Made by a program: the position numbers and the translations under genes. A model generated the notes under the pieces. The model ran no database searches and was not told where the DNA came from. It was given only the letters and a program-made list of their open reading frames with translations. Shown piece after piece: positions 1 to 9,836 of a stretch of 64,000 nt of DNA. Numbering within the stretch: position 1 is the stretch's first letter; every line of letters starts with the position of its first letter. The stretch comes from Streptomyces sp. Q6 (GTDB lineage: Bacteria; Actinomycetota; Actinomycetes; Streptomycetales; Streptomycetaceae): positions 7,316,001 to 7,380,000 of the forward strand of contig NZ_CP146022.1 in assembly GCF_036967205.1 (NCBI RefSeq). Direction: 5' to 3'.

Positions 1-229
1 CGGTGCGCGGGACCGCCGTGGCCAGCGACTGCGGAGGCGGCGGCCCGAAGGCGACCGCGTCCCGCACGCCGTCCCAGGTCAGCGCGGGCACCGGGGCCGC
101 CAAGTGCAGTGCTCCGACCGGGGGTTGGGCGTACGGGATGCCGCGAAAGACATGGAGCGGCCCACGGGTGCGCCCGCGGACGAGTCCCGTCGTGGTGCGT
201 ACGGGAGCGGTGGCGGTGGCGTCGGTCAT
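1..229 (-). CDS. Carboxylesterase type B, N-terminal part (runs off left edge)
   Basis: Only the first 76 codons are present; the gene continues beyond position 1. The ATG at 229 is preceded by an AGGAGGG ribosome binding site about 10 nt upstream, which fixes the start. The translation has the N-terminal signature of the type B carboxylesterase family: a VRTTTGLVRG stretch, then FRGIPYAQPPVG, then WDGVRDAVAFGPPPQ. The catalytic GESAG serine lies outside the window. It has no signal peptide, so a cytoplasmic esterase acting on small carboxylic esters is expected. A second, complete member of the same family lies at 30664-32118. It is divergent from the conflict-type operon that begins near 478. 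Confidence 0.85.
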   Translation of the reverse strand, partial: MTDATATAPVRTTTGLVRGRTRGPLHVFRGIPYAQPPVGALHLAAPVPALTWDGVRDAVAFGPPPPQSLATAVPRT

Positions 230-477
230 ACGGTGTGTCCCTCCTGGGGGGCGAGGCCGCCGGGCGTGGTGGCCGCCGTACAGCATCCACGATGACACGA
301 GTCATCGGAGTATCTGTCCCGTACCGCGGAACGCCGCTGATCCGACCGCGCGCCGCGGGCTCCCGGGAACCTCAGCCTTCCCGGTGGTGGACCCAATCCG
401 CCCTGGTAGCAGTAGAGTTGACGTGGTAGCTTCGCCCGAAGTTCCGACGGGTGGGACCGACGCACGGGGGATGGTCG
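230..477. other. Divergent intergenic region, no gene
   Basis: About 250 nt separate the minus-strand esterase start from the plus-strand VMAP start. It must hold both promoters. A TTGACG hexamer near 417 could be a -35 element, but I cannot place a matching -10. I see no tRNA or long palindrome. Confidence 0.4.
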
Positions 478-1956
478 GTGGATACAGGCGCGGCACACGG
501 GCCGCGGGGCGTCCCGGTGCGCCTCGTGACGCTCCTCGCGAAAGAACTGATCGCACTGGGATGCATTCGCGATGCCGGTCAGCGTTCCCTGTTCATCGAG
601 CTCGTCGCCTCGGAGACGGGTCTCGAAGTGAGCGAGCGCGGCCTCGAACCGCGCGCCGAGATGGTCGCCCTGCTGAACAAGGTCCTGCCGCACGAGCGCG
701 GCCTGCCCGCGCTGAAGGGCGCGGTCGAGGCCCTCGCGTCGCCGGAGGCGGCCGAGAGCCTGGCCCGCATCGCCGTGCGCGAGGCGCGCGGTGTGGAGAC
801 CCGGGGCACTCCGTCGTTGCAGCCGGTGCTCAGCGTCAAAGTCGCCCGCCAGGCACGCGAGTTACTGGCCTCGGGCAGCCCCGTTCCGCGCGCCGCGCTG
901 CACACCGCGCTCGCCCGGGAACTACGCATCGAACTGCCCGACTGCGACGACGCCGTGGACTTCTTCGACCATCTGCTGGAGCAGAACGCGCAGTACGACG
1001 GGCTGCCCCCGGTGGTCGTCCTCGTCGAGGTGGCCGCCGACCTCGGCGCCGCCCGCGCCCCGGAACTGCGCGCCTGGTCGGACGGTTGGGCCGAGGACGC
1101 CGGACACGAGGCGACCCTGGCCGAGCGCCGGGAGCGGATCTCCGGGCGGGCCGCGGTCGACCCGACCGTGCCACGCGCCCTCGTCGTCATGATCGACCCG
1201 GCGGACGACAGCTCGGACCGGGTCTTCGTACGGCACTGGGTGAACGCGGCGGCGGGCATCTGGCAGCCGATCGCCCTCGGCGTGGAGTCCGCCACGCTCG
1301 ACACCCTCGCCGCCGTCGTCGACCGGGCGCTGCGCCACGGCGAGGCCCAGTGGGCGCACCGCCCGGACGACGGACCCGTGCACATCGAATTCGTCCTGCC
1401 GCACGCCCTGTTGAACCACGACATGGCCCGCCTGGAGATCGACAGCGACACCGCGCCGCTCCCGGTCAGCCTGCGCTACTACGTGCATCTGCGCAGCCTC
1501 GACCGGATGCGCGCCCGCGACCCGGCCCAGCTGCGCCGCTGGCGGGCCCGCTGGGGCACCTTCCAGTCGGCGACCGCCGCCGAGGCCTACCGGTGGAGCG
1601 CCCAGGGGCCGCTCGACCTCGGCCGCTGGCGCGCCCGCCTCGCCGCGCGGCCGGAGAAGACCGCCGTGATCCTCCAGCACCCCGCCGTGCGCGAGCAGGG
1701 CCTTGAGGCGCTGGCCGCCGCGCTCGCCGAGGGCGTCGGCCTCGCCGCCTGGGACCGGCGCGAGAACATGCCGGGCTCCGTCGAGGTGCTCCAGCTCATC
1801 CTCGGCACGTCCCCCACCCAGCTGCCGGCCAAAGTCCACCAATTGCGCACACAGGCGGAGACGGACGATGTGGGACCGCTCCTGGTGGGCAGACATATCG
1901 CGTTCCTGTGGGACGACCCCAACCGCCTGGTCGACTGTGAGGAGATGCCGGCATGA
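478..1956 (+). CDS. VMAP-type protein (vWA-MoxR associated conflict system) with N-terminal effector-associated-like domain
   Basis: First gene of the 478-9689 operon. Residues about 12-100 are a helical, EAD-like module (LIALGCIRDAGQRS region). The middle carries a VMAP-M-like segment. The C-terminal half has VMAP-C features, ALVVMIDP near residue 230 and HIEFVLPHALLNHD near 300. In the published vWA-MoxR-VMAP conflict systems, VMAP is thought to link a MoxR ATPase and a vWA protein to an effector; no enzymatic role is claimed. I prefer the GTG at 478 because GGGGG lies about 8 nt upstream; a GTG at 451 is in frame but has no ribosome site. The stop overlaps the next ATG (ATGA at 1953-1956). 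A rare TTA leucine codon at 862-864 suggests bldA control. Confidence 0.75.
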   Translation: MDTGAAHGPRGVPVRLVTLLAKELIALGCIRDAGQRSLFIELVASETGLEVSERGLEPRAEMVALLNKVLPHERGLPALKGAVEALASPEAAESLARIAVREARGVETRGTPSLQPVLSVKVARQARELLASGSPVPRAALHTALARELRIELPDCDDAVDFFDHLLEQNAQYDGLPPVVVLVEVAADLGAARAPELRAWSDGWAEDAGHEATLAERRERISGRAAVDPTVPRALVVMIDPADDSSDRVFVRHWVNAAAGIWQPIALGVESATLDTLAAVVDRALRHGEAQWAHRPDDGPVHIEFVLPHALLNHDMARLEIDSDTAPLPVSLRYYVHLRSLDRMRARDPAQLRRWRARWGTFQSATAAEAYRWSAQGPLDLGRWRARLAARPEKTAVILQHPAVREQGLEALAAALAEGVGLAAWDRRENMPGSVEVLQLILGTSPTQLPAKVHQLRTQAETDDVGPLLVGRHIAFLWDDPNRLVDCEEMPA

Positions 1957-2999
1957 CGGAGCAGTACGGTGCCGCCGGGGCGCCGCCCGCCTGGCGTGTG
2001 TTCCGGGCCGCCGGTGACCGGGCCCCGGTCGGCCAGGGACCCCGGTTGCCCGACCCGCCGCAGTGGCGCCGCTTCGCCGGCGGCCCGCCGATCCCCCTGC
2101 CCGATCTCGACGACACCCGGGCCGCAGAGCGCCGCCTGGGCGAGGCCCAGGACCTGGTGCAGCTGCGCGACGAGGAGATCGACGTCGTGAACGCGGCGAT
2201 CCTGCTGCGCCGCCCGCTCCTGGTGACCGGGCCGCCCGGTGTGGGCAAGTCCACCCTCGCGTACCTCATCGCCCAGGAACTGGGCCTCGGCCGCGTCCTC
2301 CAGTGGGGCATCGTCTCGCGCAGCAGGCTGTCCGGCGGACTCTATTCGTACGACGCGATCGGCCGCGCCCAGGCCGTCGCCGCCTGGCGGGCGGGCGCCG
2401 ACCCCGGCCAGGACGGTGAACTGCCGCCGCGGATGGGTGACTTCCTCACCCTCGGGCCGCTGGGCACCGCGCTCCTCCCGTATGAACAGCCCCGTGTCCT
2501 GCTCATCGACGAACTCGACAAGTGCGATGTCGACCTGCCCCACGACCTGCTGCACGTGATGGAGAACGGGTCCTACGAGATCCCGGAACTGATGCGCAGC
2601 GCCGAACCCGAGGCGAGCGTGTTCACCGACGACCCGGGGGTGCGGACCACGGTGCGCCACGGCCGGATCGAGTGCCGCGCGTTCCCGATCGTCGTGATCA
2701 CCAGCAACGGCGAACGCGAGTTCCCGCTGCCGCTGCGCCGCCGCTGCCTCCCGCTGGAGCTGCGGCTGCCCTCGCGCGAACAGCTCGTCGCGATCGTGTC
2801 GAGCCATCTGCGCGGCAGCGAGGACGTCGTGGGCCCCCTGCTCGACCAGTTCGAGCGCCGGGTGAAGGACGGAGGAACCCACTCGGTCGACCAACTCCTC
2901 AACGCCGTCCAGCTGGTGACCTCGCGTGGTTTTCAGCACGACACCCACGGGCGTAAGCTCGTCGAGATGCTGCTGCGCGACCTCGCGAAAGGCCGCTGA
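1953..2999 (+). CDS. MoxR-type AAA ATPase
   Basis: A 348-residue AAA+ ATPase. Walker A is GPPGVGKST at about residues 93-101, Walker B is VLLIDELDK at about 182-190, and the sensor-1 region VVITSNGEREF lies near 247, followed by arginine-rich PLRRRC. This layout fits the MoxR branch, whose members act as chaperone-like remodelling ATPases paired with vWA-domain proteins. It is translationally coupled on both sides: ATGA overlap with the VMAP gene and a TGATG junction with the next gene. In this neighbourhood it is probably the NTP-dependent switch that couples VMAP to the vWA-like/STAND protein. The N-terminal 60 residues are proline-rich and probably disordered. Confidence 0.85.
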   Translation: MTEQYGAAGAPPAWRVFRAAGDRAPVGQGPRLPDPPQWRRFAGGPPIPLPDLDDTRAAERRLGEAQDLVQLRDEEIDVVNAAILLRRPLLVTGPPGVGKSTLAYLIAQELGLGRVLQWGIVSRSRLSGGLYSYDAIGRAQAVAAWRAGADPGQDGELPPRMGDFLTLGPLGTALLPYEQPRVLLIDELDKCDVDLPHDLLHVMENGSYEIPELMRSAEPEASVFTDDPGVRTTVRHGRIECRAFPIVVITSNGEREFPLPLRRRCLPLELRLPSREQLVAIVSSHLRGSEDVVGPLLDQFERRVKDGGTHSVDQLLNAVQLVTSRGFQHDTHGRKLVEMLLRDLAKGR

Positions 3000-5900
3000 T
3001 GACCGGCTTGCCCAGGGAGCGTGCACCCGACCCGAGCGACGGCGGACACGGCGAGGCCACCGGGCACGACGAACCGGACTGGCGCGATCTCGCGGACTCC
3101 GCCTGGCTCGCGGCCGCGTGGCTCGCCTCAGGACGGCGCGACCCCGCGGAATCGCATCGGACGGAAGCGGATCATCCGGATGGCCCGGCGGAGCGGGACG
3201 AGATCCCGCCGCCGCGCTCCGCACCCGTTCGACCTCCCACCCCGCCCTCATCCCTGCCCGGGTCCCGGGCCACACCGTCCGCCCCCGACGCGGACGAGGA
3301 GTCGCACGACATCCGTATGCCCCTGTTCAAGTCCGCCCCCGAAGGCGCGGGCGCCGAATCCGTCTTCCAGCTGCCCCCGCTCCCGCCGCCCGACCCGCCG
3401 CGACCCCTGCGGCTCGCCCGTGCCCTGCGCGTACTCGGCCGCCGGGTGCCCTCGCGCACCCTGAACCTCCTCGACGAGGAGCGCACCGCCGAGCACGGCC
3501 TCAGCGACGGGTTGTGGATCCCGTACCTGCGACCGGAGCGGGAACCCACGTTCGACCTGGTGTTCCTCGTCGACGACACCCTCACCATGCGGGCCTGGCG
3601 CGGCACCGTCCGCCGTATCGCCGAGGAGGCCACGCAGAGCGGTGCGTTCCGTGACGTCCGTACCGTGCGCGTCTGCGTCCCCGCCACAGGACCCGCCGTC
3701 CTGCGCTGGCCCGGCGGCCGCACCGGCGACCCGCGGGAACTGCTCGACGGCAGCGGCAGGCGGCTCTGCCTCGTGGTCACCGACGGACTCGGCGCGGGCT
3801 GGGCCACCGCCGGCGCCGACACCCTGCTCACCCGGCTGGCGGGCGGCGGACCGACCGCCGTCGTCCACCTGTTACCGCCCTATCTGCGCCACCGCTCCTC
3901 GCTGTACCCGTTCCGCGCGCAGCTCGGCGCGGCCGGATTCGGCGCGCTCAACCGGCAGTTGACCTGCCGGCCACCGCACCCGCTCGCCGACCCGCTGCCC
4001 GAACCGGACGACGGCGGCGTCCCGGTGCCCGTGCTCAGCGCGCACCCCGCCTCGTTCGCGGCCTGGGCCGACCTCGTCACCGGCGAACCCGGCGTCCGGC
4101 GCACCCTGCCCGTCGTGCTCGCCGGCGGCCTCGCCAAGGGCGCCCCCGCGCCCGGACTGCGCACCCCGAGGATCGACGGCCCGCGCGCCGCGGCTGCCGT
4201 CGTCGCCCGCTTCCTCGGCCTGGCCAGCCCGATCGCCCGGCACCTCGCGCTGCTGCTCGCCGTGATCCCGCTCGACTTCGACCTCATCGAGGAGCTGCGC
4301 GAGCGCGCCGTCCCCGAAGCGGGCCCCGACCACGTCGCCGAGGTCATGATGGGCGGCCTCATCGACTGGGACCACGACGGCGGCGGCAGCCCCGAGTTCG
4401 CGGACGGCGTCCGCGAGGCGCTGCTCGCCACCGGGAACCGCAGCCAGCTGGCCCACGCCGTCGACCTGCTGGCCGACCTGCGCGCGGGCCAGGGCGCGGC
4501 CGCCCCGCTGCGAGCCGCCGTACGCGACCCCGAGCGCACGGCGCTGCCGGACCCCGAGACCTCGGGCCGCCCCTGGCTCCGCGTCGAACTGGCCGTGCTG
4601 CGGGCCCTGTCCGGGCCGCACGCCCGGCGCGCCGCGCGGATCATGGCGGGCATCACCTCCGGCGCACCCGTCGCGAACGGGGGTGGTCCGGGGGCGCACA
4701 GAGATAACGGTGCGCCTGGTGGGGAAGGGCTGGTTGCGGACAGCACCACCGAACCAGGAGACGATGTGCCGCCGACGGCGAGGCCTGAGACAACCGAACA
4801 CACTGATGCTGGGAAGGCTGACACGACCATGGACCTCAAGGCTCCCGAACACCGCTTCGTCCGGAGCGGTCAGCCGAAGATCATGGGAAATGTGCCGCCC
4901 AAGAACCCCAACTTCACGGGGCGCGAGATCCTCCTGGAAGCGGTCGAGGAACAACTGCGGCAGAAGGAGACCGCCGCCGTCCTGCCGCACGCGCTGCACG
5001 GCATGGGCGGCGTCGGCAAGTCACAGATCGCGATCGAGTACGTGTACCGGCACAGCGCCGAGTACAACGTGATCTGGTGGGTCCCCTCGGAGCGCGAGTC
5101 CCTGATCCTCGCCTCCCTCGCCGAACTCGCCGGCGTCCTCGGCCTCAACACCGGCCCGCAGGCCAACACCGCGGTGCCCGCCGTCCAGGAGGCGCTGCGC
5201 ACCGGGAAGCCGCACGACAACTGGCTGCTGATCTTCGACAACGCGGAGGACATCGACGCGGTCCGCGCCTACTTCCCCAGCGGCGGCCCCGGGAAGATCA
5301 TCGTCACTTCGCGCAACCGCGACTGGGAGCGGGTCGCCACGCCGCTCAGCGTCGACGTCTTCGACCGGTCCGAGTCCATCGCCCTGCTCCAGCGGCGCGC
5401 GCCCGATCTGAGCGACCAGGACGCCGACCAGCTCGCGGAGGCCCTCGGCGACCTCCCGCTCGCCATCGAGCAGGCCGGAGCCTGGCACGCCGCCACCGGC
5501 ATGCCCGTGGCCGAGCACCTCGAACTCCTCGCCCAGCGCCGCCTCGAGATCCTGGACCTGGACCCGAACCCGGACTACCCGGTGCCGGTCGCCGCGGCCT
5601 GGAACCTCTCCCTGGACCGCCTCGCGGAGGAGCACCCGGCGGCCCGTCAACTCCTGGAGATCTGCGCCCTGATGGCGCCCGAGCCGATCCCGCTGAGCCT
5701 GCTGCGCGGCGGCCGGAACGTGGTGATCAGCCCCGAACTCGACCCCGTCCTGCGCGACCCGGTGCTGCTCGCCCGCGCCACCCGTGAACTCAGCAAGTTC
5801 TCGCTGATCCGCCTCGACCACAAACGCGGCACGCTCCAGATGCACCGTCTGATGCAGAACGTGCTGGCGACCGGCCTCGACGAGGCCGCGGAGGCCACGA

Positions 5901-7351
5901 TGCGCAAGGCCGCCCACCAGCTCCTCGCCACCGCCAAGCCCGGCGAGGGCGCAGCGCCCGAACTCTGGCCCACCTACCAGGCGTTGCTGCCGCACGTACA
6001 GGCGTCGGGGGCGGTGCGCAGCTCGGACCCCTGGGTCCGCGACTTCGTCTACGACGTGGTGTTCTTCCTCTACTTCTGGGGAGCCCACGACACCTCGATG
6101 AGCATGGCCAGGGAGGCCTGGACGGCCTGGCAGGCCCAGTCGGGCGACGACGACATCCTGGTGATCAGGATGGCGAAGTTCCTGGCGTTCATGCTGCGCA
6201 AGTTCGGCAGCCCGGCAGAGGCGATGCGGCTCAACGAGACGGCCCTGGAGCGCTCCCGGGCCGGGCACGTCCCGGACGAGGAGCTCATCGGCTCCATGTG
6301 GCAGATGGCCATGGCCCAGCGTTATCAGGGCGACTTCGAGGCCGCCCGCGGACTCGACGAGGAGGCGCTGGCGATGGCCCGGCGACTCTTCGGCCCGGAC
6401 GACCCGCAGACCCTGGAGGCCGCGCACAACTACGGCGTCACCCTGCGCTGCTGCGGAGCGTTCGGCGAGGCGCGCGCCGTCGACGAGGAGACGGCCCGCC
6501 AGTTCGACCTGCTCTACGGGCCCACGAACGGACTGACGCTCAACTCGCTCAACGGCCTGGCGATCGACATCCGCGAGTCCGGCGACTACCGCGGTGCCCA
6601 CCTCCTCCAGGAATCCACCTACGAGACGTACGTGACGAACTTCGGACCCGACAACGCCGCCACGATCAAGGCCGCCCGCGACCTCGCCGTGTGCCGCCGC
6701 CGTGCCGGAGCCGTCGCCGCGGCGCGCGAGCTGACCGAGGACACCCTGGTCCGCTTCACCGAGCGCTACGGAACGCAGTACGAGGACACCCTGGCCACAC
6801 AGATGAACGCGGTGGTCGACCGTCGGCTCAGCGGCGACCTGGCGCTCTCGCGCGAACTGGGCGAGAAGAACGTGACGCGCTACCGCACCGTGTTCGGCGA
6901 GAGCCACGCGAGCACGCTGAGCGCCCTGGTCAACCTGGCCGCGACGCTGCGCGCCCTGGGTGAGATCACCGCCGCCGAGCAGCACGACGTCGAGGCCGTC
7001 GAGCAGTTCACGGCGACCGTCGGGGAGCGGCACCCCTTCACCCTCACCGCGCGTCTCGGCCGAGCCAACGACCACTACGCGCGCCTCGGGTTCGCGGCGG
7101 CCCGTGCCGTCGACGAGGCCGTGCTGCCGCTGCTGACGGACGTGTTGGGTCCGGAGCATCCCCTGACCCTGTCCTGCACCGCCAACCTGGGCCTGGACCT
7201 GCGCGGCCTCGGCGAGACGGCCGAGGCGGACCGGCTCCACGCGCAGGCGGTCGAGGGCCTCACCCGGGTCCTGGGCGTCGAACACCCCTGGCGGATGGCG
7301 GCCCAACTGCACCAGCGCATCGAGGTGGACATCGCCCCGCTGCCGATGTGA
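2999..7351 (+). CDS. Giant SAV_2336/vWA-like + NB-ARC (STAND) + TPR protein, FxsT-like
   Basis: A 1450-residue multidomain protein. Residues 1-130 are a low-complexity tail. A vWA-like SAV_2336-type domain follows, with FDLVFLVDDTLTMR near 184-200 standing where a MIDAS would be. A linker precedes IMGNVPPKNPNFTGRE near 628, the hallmark entry to the NB-ARC of FxSxx-system TPR proteins (FxsT). Walker A is GMGGVGKSQ near 668 and Walker B is WLLIFDNAE near 742. Tetratricopeptide repeats fill about 1050-1440. STAND proteins of this kind are nucleotide-gated sensors that oligomerise when the repeats detect a ligand. It starts by a TGATG junction with the MoxR gene. An in-frame TTA codon at 3872-3874 suggests bldA dependence. 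Confidence 0.85.
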   Translation: MTGLPRERAPDPSDGGHGEATGHDEPDWRDLADSAWLAAAWLASGRRDPAESHRTEADHPDGPAERDEIPPPRSAPVRPPTPPSSLPGSRATPSAPDADEESHDIRMPLFKSAPEGAGAESVFQLPPLPPPDPPRPLRLARALRVLGRRVPSRTLNLLDEERTAEHGLSDGLWIPYLRPEREPTFDLVFLVDDTLTMRAWRGTVRRIAEEATQSGAFRDVRTVRVCVPATGPAVLRWPGGRTGDPRELLDGSGRRLCLVVTDGLGAGWATAGADTLLTRLAGGGPTAVVHLLPPYLRHRSSLYPFRAQLGAAGFGALNRQLTCRPPHPLADPLPEPDDGGVPVPVLSAHPASFAAWADLVTGEPGVRRTLPVVLAGGLAKGAPAPGLRTPRIDGPRAAAAVVARFLGLASPIARHLALLLAVIPLDFDLIEELRERAVPEAGPDHVAEVMMGGLIDWDHDGGGSPEFADGVREALLATGNRSQLAHAVDLLADLRAGQGAAAPLRAAVRDPERTALPDPETSGRPWLRVELAVLRALSGPHARRAARIMAGITSGAPVANGGGPGAHRDNGAPGGEGLVADSTTEPGDDVPPTARPETTEHTDAGKADTTMDLKAPEHRFVRSGQPKIMGNVPPKNPNFTGREILLEAVEEQLRQKETAAVLPHALHGMGGVGKSQIAIEYVYRHSAEYNVIWWVPSERESLILASLAELAGVLGLNTGPQANTAVPAVQEALRTGKPHDNWLLIFDNAEDIDAVRAYFPSGGPGKIIVTSRNRDWERVATPLSVDVFDRSESIALLQRRAPDLSDQDADQLAEALGDLPLAIEQAGAWHAATGMPVAEHLELLAQRRLEILDLDPNPDYPVPVAAAWNLSLDRLAEEHPAARQLLEICALMAPEPIPLSLLRGGRNVVISPELDPVLRDPVLLARATRELSKFSLIRLDHKRGTLQMHRLMQNVLATGLDEAAEATMRKAAHQLLATAKPGEGAAPELWPTYQALLPHVQASGAVRSSDPWVRDFVYDVVFFLYFWGAHDTSMSMAREAWTAWQAQSGDDDILVIRMAKFLAFMLRKFGSPAEAMRLNETALERSRAGHVPDEELIGSMWQMAMAQRYQGDFEAARGLDEEALAMARRLFGPDDPQTLEAAHNYGVTLRCCGAFGEARAVDEETARQFDLLYGPTNGLTLNSLNGLAIDIRESGDYRGAHLLQESTYETYVTNFGPDNAATIKAARDLAVCRRRAGAVAAARELTEDTLVRFTERYGTQYEDTLATQMNAVVDRRLSGDLALSRELGEKNVTRYRTVFGESHASTLSALVNLAATLRALGEITAAEQHDVEAVEQFTATVGERHPFTLTARLGRANDHYARLGFAAARAVDEAVLPLLTDVLGPEHPLTLSCTANLGLDLRGLGETAEADRLHAQAVEGLTRVLGVEHPWRMAAQLHQRIEVDIAPLPM

Positions 7352-7452
7352 CAGCGGGGTGAGCACAGGCGTCGCGGGCGACCGGCCGTAGCCGGGCCCC
7401 GCGGCGCACAGGGGCAGGGCGGGATTCGGGACCGGCACGGGGGCTGAACGCA

Positions 7453-8601
7453 TTGACCACGGTTGTCTTCATTCACGGTACGGGCGTCAGAGAGCCACGC
7501 TTCACGCACCTGCGCACCCGGGTCACCACGGGCATCGACGAGGTCGCGCCGCACGCGCGCGTCGTCCCCTACTACTGGGGCGAGGCGCACGGAGCCACGC
7601 TCGCGGCCGGTGGAGCGAGCGTGCCGGAAGGGCCCGGCGGCACCGGTCGTGGCCTCGACGACGGCGACGAGGACGAGACGGAGCGGTGGGCACTCCGGTA
7701 CGCGGACCCGGAGGCGGAACTGGCGCTGGCCGCGGTCGGCGCGGGGGCCACCGTCACGGCCCCCGGGTCGGCGTTCCCCGACGAACGGCCGCGCCGCCTG
7801 TTGCTGCGACTGGGCGACATCGCGCCGGAGTTGGGACCCGGTCTCACCGCGTGCGCGACAGCTCTCGCCCGTTCCCCGCTCCTGCCGCCCGCCGCCTCGG
7901 CCCTGGACGCCGACGAACTCGCCCGGGTGCTCGCCCGCGCCCTCGCCGCCGGCGTCATCGGCGCCGCCCTGGCGAGCGACGCGCCCGTCCTGTGCACGGG
8001 AGACGCGCGGGACGCGGCCGTCGACCGTATCGCCGAGGCACTCGGTGCCACACCCGCGGGCGCCGACCGCGGACTGATCCTGCGCGCCCTCAAGCGGCCC
8101 GCGCTCAGGGCCGGCTCACGGATCGCGGTACGGCGCCGCCGGGCGCTCACCGACGCCGCGCACCCCGCCGCGGGCGACATCCTGCGCTACCTGGCGCGCG
8201 GCGACGGCGTACGCCACGGCCTGCGCGAGCTGATCGCCGCGCAGCGGCCCCCGATCGTGCTCCTCGGCCACAGCCTGGGCGGCATCATCGCCCTCGACAC
8301 CCTGATCCAGGGCCCGCAGCCGGGCGTCGAACTCCTCGTCACGGTCGGCTCCCAGGGACCCTTCCTGTACGAGACGGGCGCCCTGCCCTCCCTCGACCAT
8401 CCGGCGGAGCTGCCCGCGCACGTCCCCGCCTGGCTGAACCTCTACGACGTCCGCGACCTGCTCGGCTACCGCGGCGCCCCGCTCTTCCCCGGCCGGGTCA
8501 CCGACATCGCGACCGACAGCCGGCAGCCGTTCCCCGTCGCGCACAGCGCCTACTGGGACGACCCGGCCGTCTACCGCGCCATCGCGGACCAGCTCCCGTG
8601 A
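7453..8601 (+). CDS. Alpha/beta hydrolase, putative effector of the STAND operon
   Basis: A 382-residue serine hydrolase. It opens with the beta-strand/oxyanion motif VVFIHGTGVREPRF, contains the nucleophile elbow GHSLGG near residue 272, and ends with HSAYWDDPAVYRAI, whose histidine is a plausible triad member. The start is a TTG at 7453 with a weak upstream GGGGG, 101 nt after the STAND gene. The stop overlaps the next gene's GTG (GTGA at 8598-8601), so it is cotranscribed with the caspase. Its substrate cannot be read; lipase-like and peptidase-like activities are both possible. Next to a STAND protein it is a candidate toxic effector. Confidence 0.75.
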   Translation: MTTVVFIHGTGVREPRFTHLRTRVTTGIDEVAPHARVVPYYWGEAHGATLAAGGASVPEGPGGTGRGLDDGDEDETERWALRYADPEAELALAAVGAGATVTAPGSAFPDERPRRLLLRLGDIAPELGPGLTACATALARSPLLPPAASALDADELARVLARALAAGVIGAALASDAPVLCTGDARDAAVDRIAEALGATPAGADRGLILRALKRPALRAGSRIAVRRRRALTDAAHPAAGDILRYLARGDGVRHGLRELIAAQRPPIVLLGHSLGGIIALDTLIQGPQPGVELLVTVGSQGPFLYETGALPSLDHPAELPAHVPAWLNLYDVRDLLGYRGAPLFPGRVTDIATDSRQPFPVAHSAYWDDPAVYRAIADQLP

Positions 8602-9689
8602 GGCACCCGGAGATCGACCCCGCTCGCGTGACGGCGCTCGTCGTCGGCATCGAACGCTACCGGGCCGGCGACACCTGGCGGCTGCCCGGACCCGCCCACG
8701 ACGCCCTGCGCTTCCACACCTGGCTGCGCGAGCGCGGCGTGCCCGAGCGCAACATCCTGCTGCACCTCGCGCCCGTCGACGACGAGCGGCCGTGGCCCGC
8801 GCACGAACCCGCCGACCACGCCACGCTGCGCGACGCACTCGTGCGCGAACTCCCCGCACGCCAGGGGGACTTCCTGTGGGTGTGGTGGGGCGGCCACGGA
8901 GTCCTCGACCAGGACGAGCGGATCCGTCTCTACTGTTCCGACGCCACCGCCGACGACCGACGCAATCTGGACCTGGAGTCCGCCCGCAGACGCCTGTCCA
9001 GCGACTCCCTCACCGGATTCGGGCGGCAGACCTGGGTCGTCGACGCCTGCCAGACCTTCGACGAGCGGCACGGCTTCCCGCACTCCCTGCCCACCGAGCA
9101 CCTCCCCGCGGGCGGCCGTACCGACGTGCACGAGCAGGCTCTGCTGCTGGCCGCGACGCGCGGGCAGCGCGCCGTCAACGACCCGGAGCGACGCACCGGA
9201 CTCTTCTCCGACCTCGTCCTCACCTCGCTCGCCCGGACCGGCGGCGGCGCGGCACCCGACCCGGTGCCGCTCTTCGCCGACGTGCGCGACCTGGTCGAGA
9301 AGGAGTGGAGTTCGGGACGCACCGAGCAGCTGCCGACACTGATCCTCAACCGGCCGGGACACGCGGAGACGGTGCGGCCGCGCCCCGTACGGGCCGCAGG
9401 CCGCGGCACCCTCGCGGCGCTCACCCGCGTCGTCGAGGCGCTCCTCGCCTATCCGCTGGCCCACAGCCTCGACGAGCGCCAGACCCTGGTGCTGCTGCTC
9501 GACCCGAGGCTGACCGCCCACATGCGGCGCAACCCCGCTCCACGCCCCGACCTGGTCGCCGTCGTGCGCGCCCACGGCACCCGGAGCGACGATCTGTGGA
9601 CCTTGTACGAGGCGGTCACCTCGCTCGACGACGACCCGGGCAGAGCCGCCGAACTCCGCGACGCGATCGAGGGGTTGGCGGCCGACTGA
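8598..9689 (+). CDS. Caspase-like protease with C-terminal effector-associated domain
   Basis: A 363-residue protein starting at a GTG that overlaps the hydrolase stop. The N-terminal caspase-like fold opens with TALVVGIERYRAGD. It shows the catalytic dyad: His100 in WWGGHGV and Cys151 in WVVDACQTF. From about residue 272 to the end is a helical module (LTRVVEALLAYPLAH) resembling effector-associated domain 2. EADs recruit effectors to conflict-system scaffolds by like-with-like pairing. The VMAP protein at the head of the operon has a similar module at its N-terminus, so the protease is probably the cleavage effector released or activated by the VMAP/MoxR/STAND switch. Confidence 0.8.
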   Translation: MRHPEIDPARVTALVVGIERYRAGDTWRLPGPAHDALRFHTWLRERGVPERNILLHLAPVDDERPWPAHEPADHATLRDALVRELPARQGDFLWVWWGGHGVLDQDERIRLYCSDATADDRRNLDLESARRRLSSDSLTGFGRQTWVVDACQTFDERHGFPHSLPTEHLPAGGRTDVHEQALLLAATRGQRAVNDPERRTGLFSDLVLTSLARTGGGAAPDPVPLFADVRDLVEKEWSSGRTEQLPTLILNRPGHAETVRPRPVRAAGRGTLAALTRVVEALLAYPLAHSLDERQTLVLLLDPRLTAHMRRNPAPRPDLVAVVRAHGTRSDDLWTLYEAVTSLDDDPGRAAELRDAIEGLAAD

Positions 9690-9836
9690 CCACCGCGCAC
9701 CCGACGGGAATCGGCCAACAGGACGTTCCCGATCTTCGGCCGGGTCTGCGGGTTCCGGGACCGGGCAAGCTTCGTCATGATGGATACAGGACGGCGGCGG
9801 CATCGCGTGCCGTCGTAGGTGAAGGGGGAGCACACC

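Noticed and set aside
5021-7453. An 810-codon open frame on the minus strand opposite the TPR region
   Set aside because: It is a mirror of the strongly biased plus-strand codons; the plus strand has clear NB-ARC and TPR motifs, the minus translation has none.
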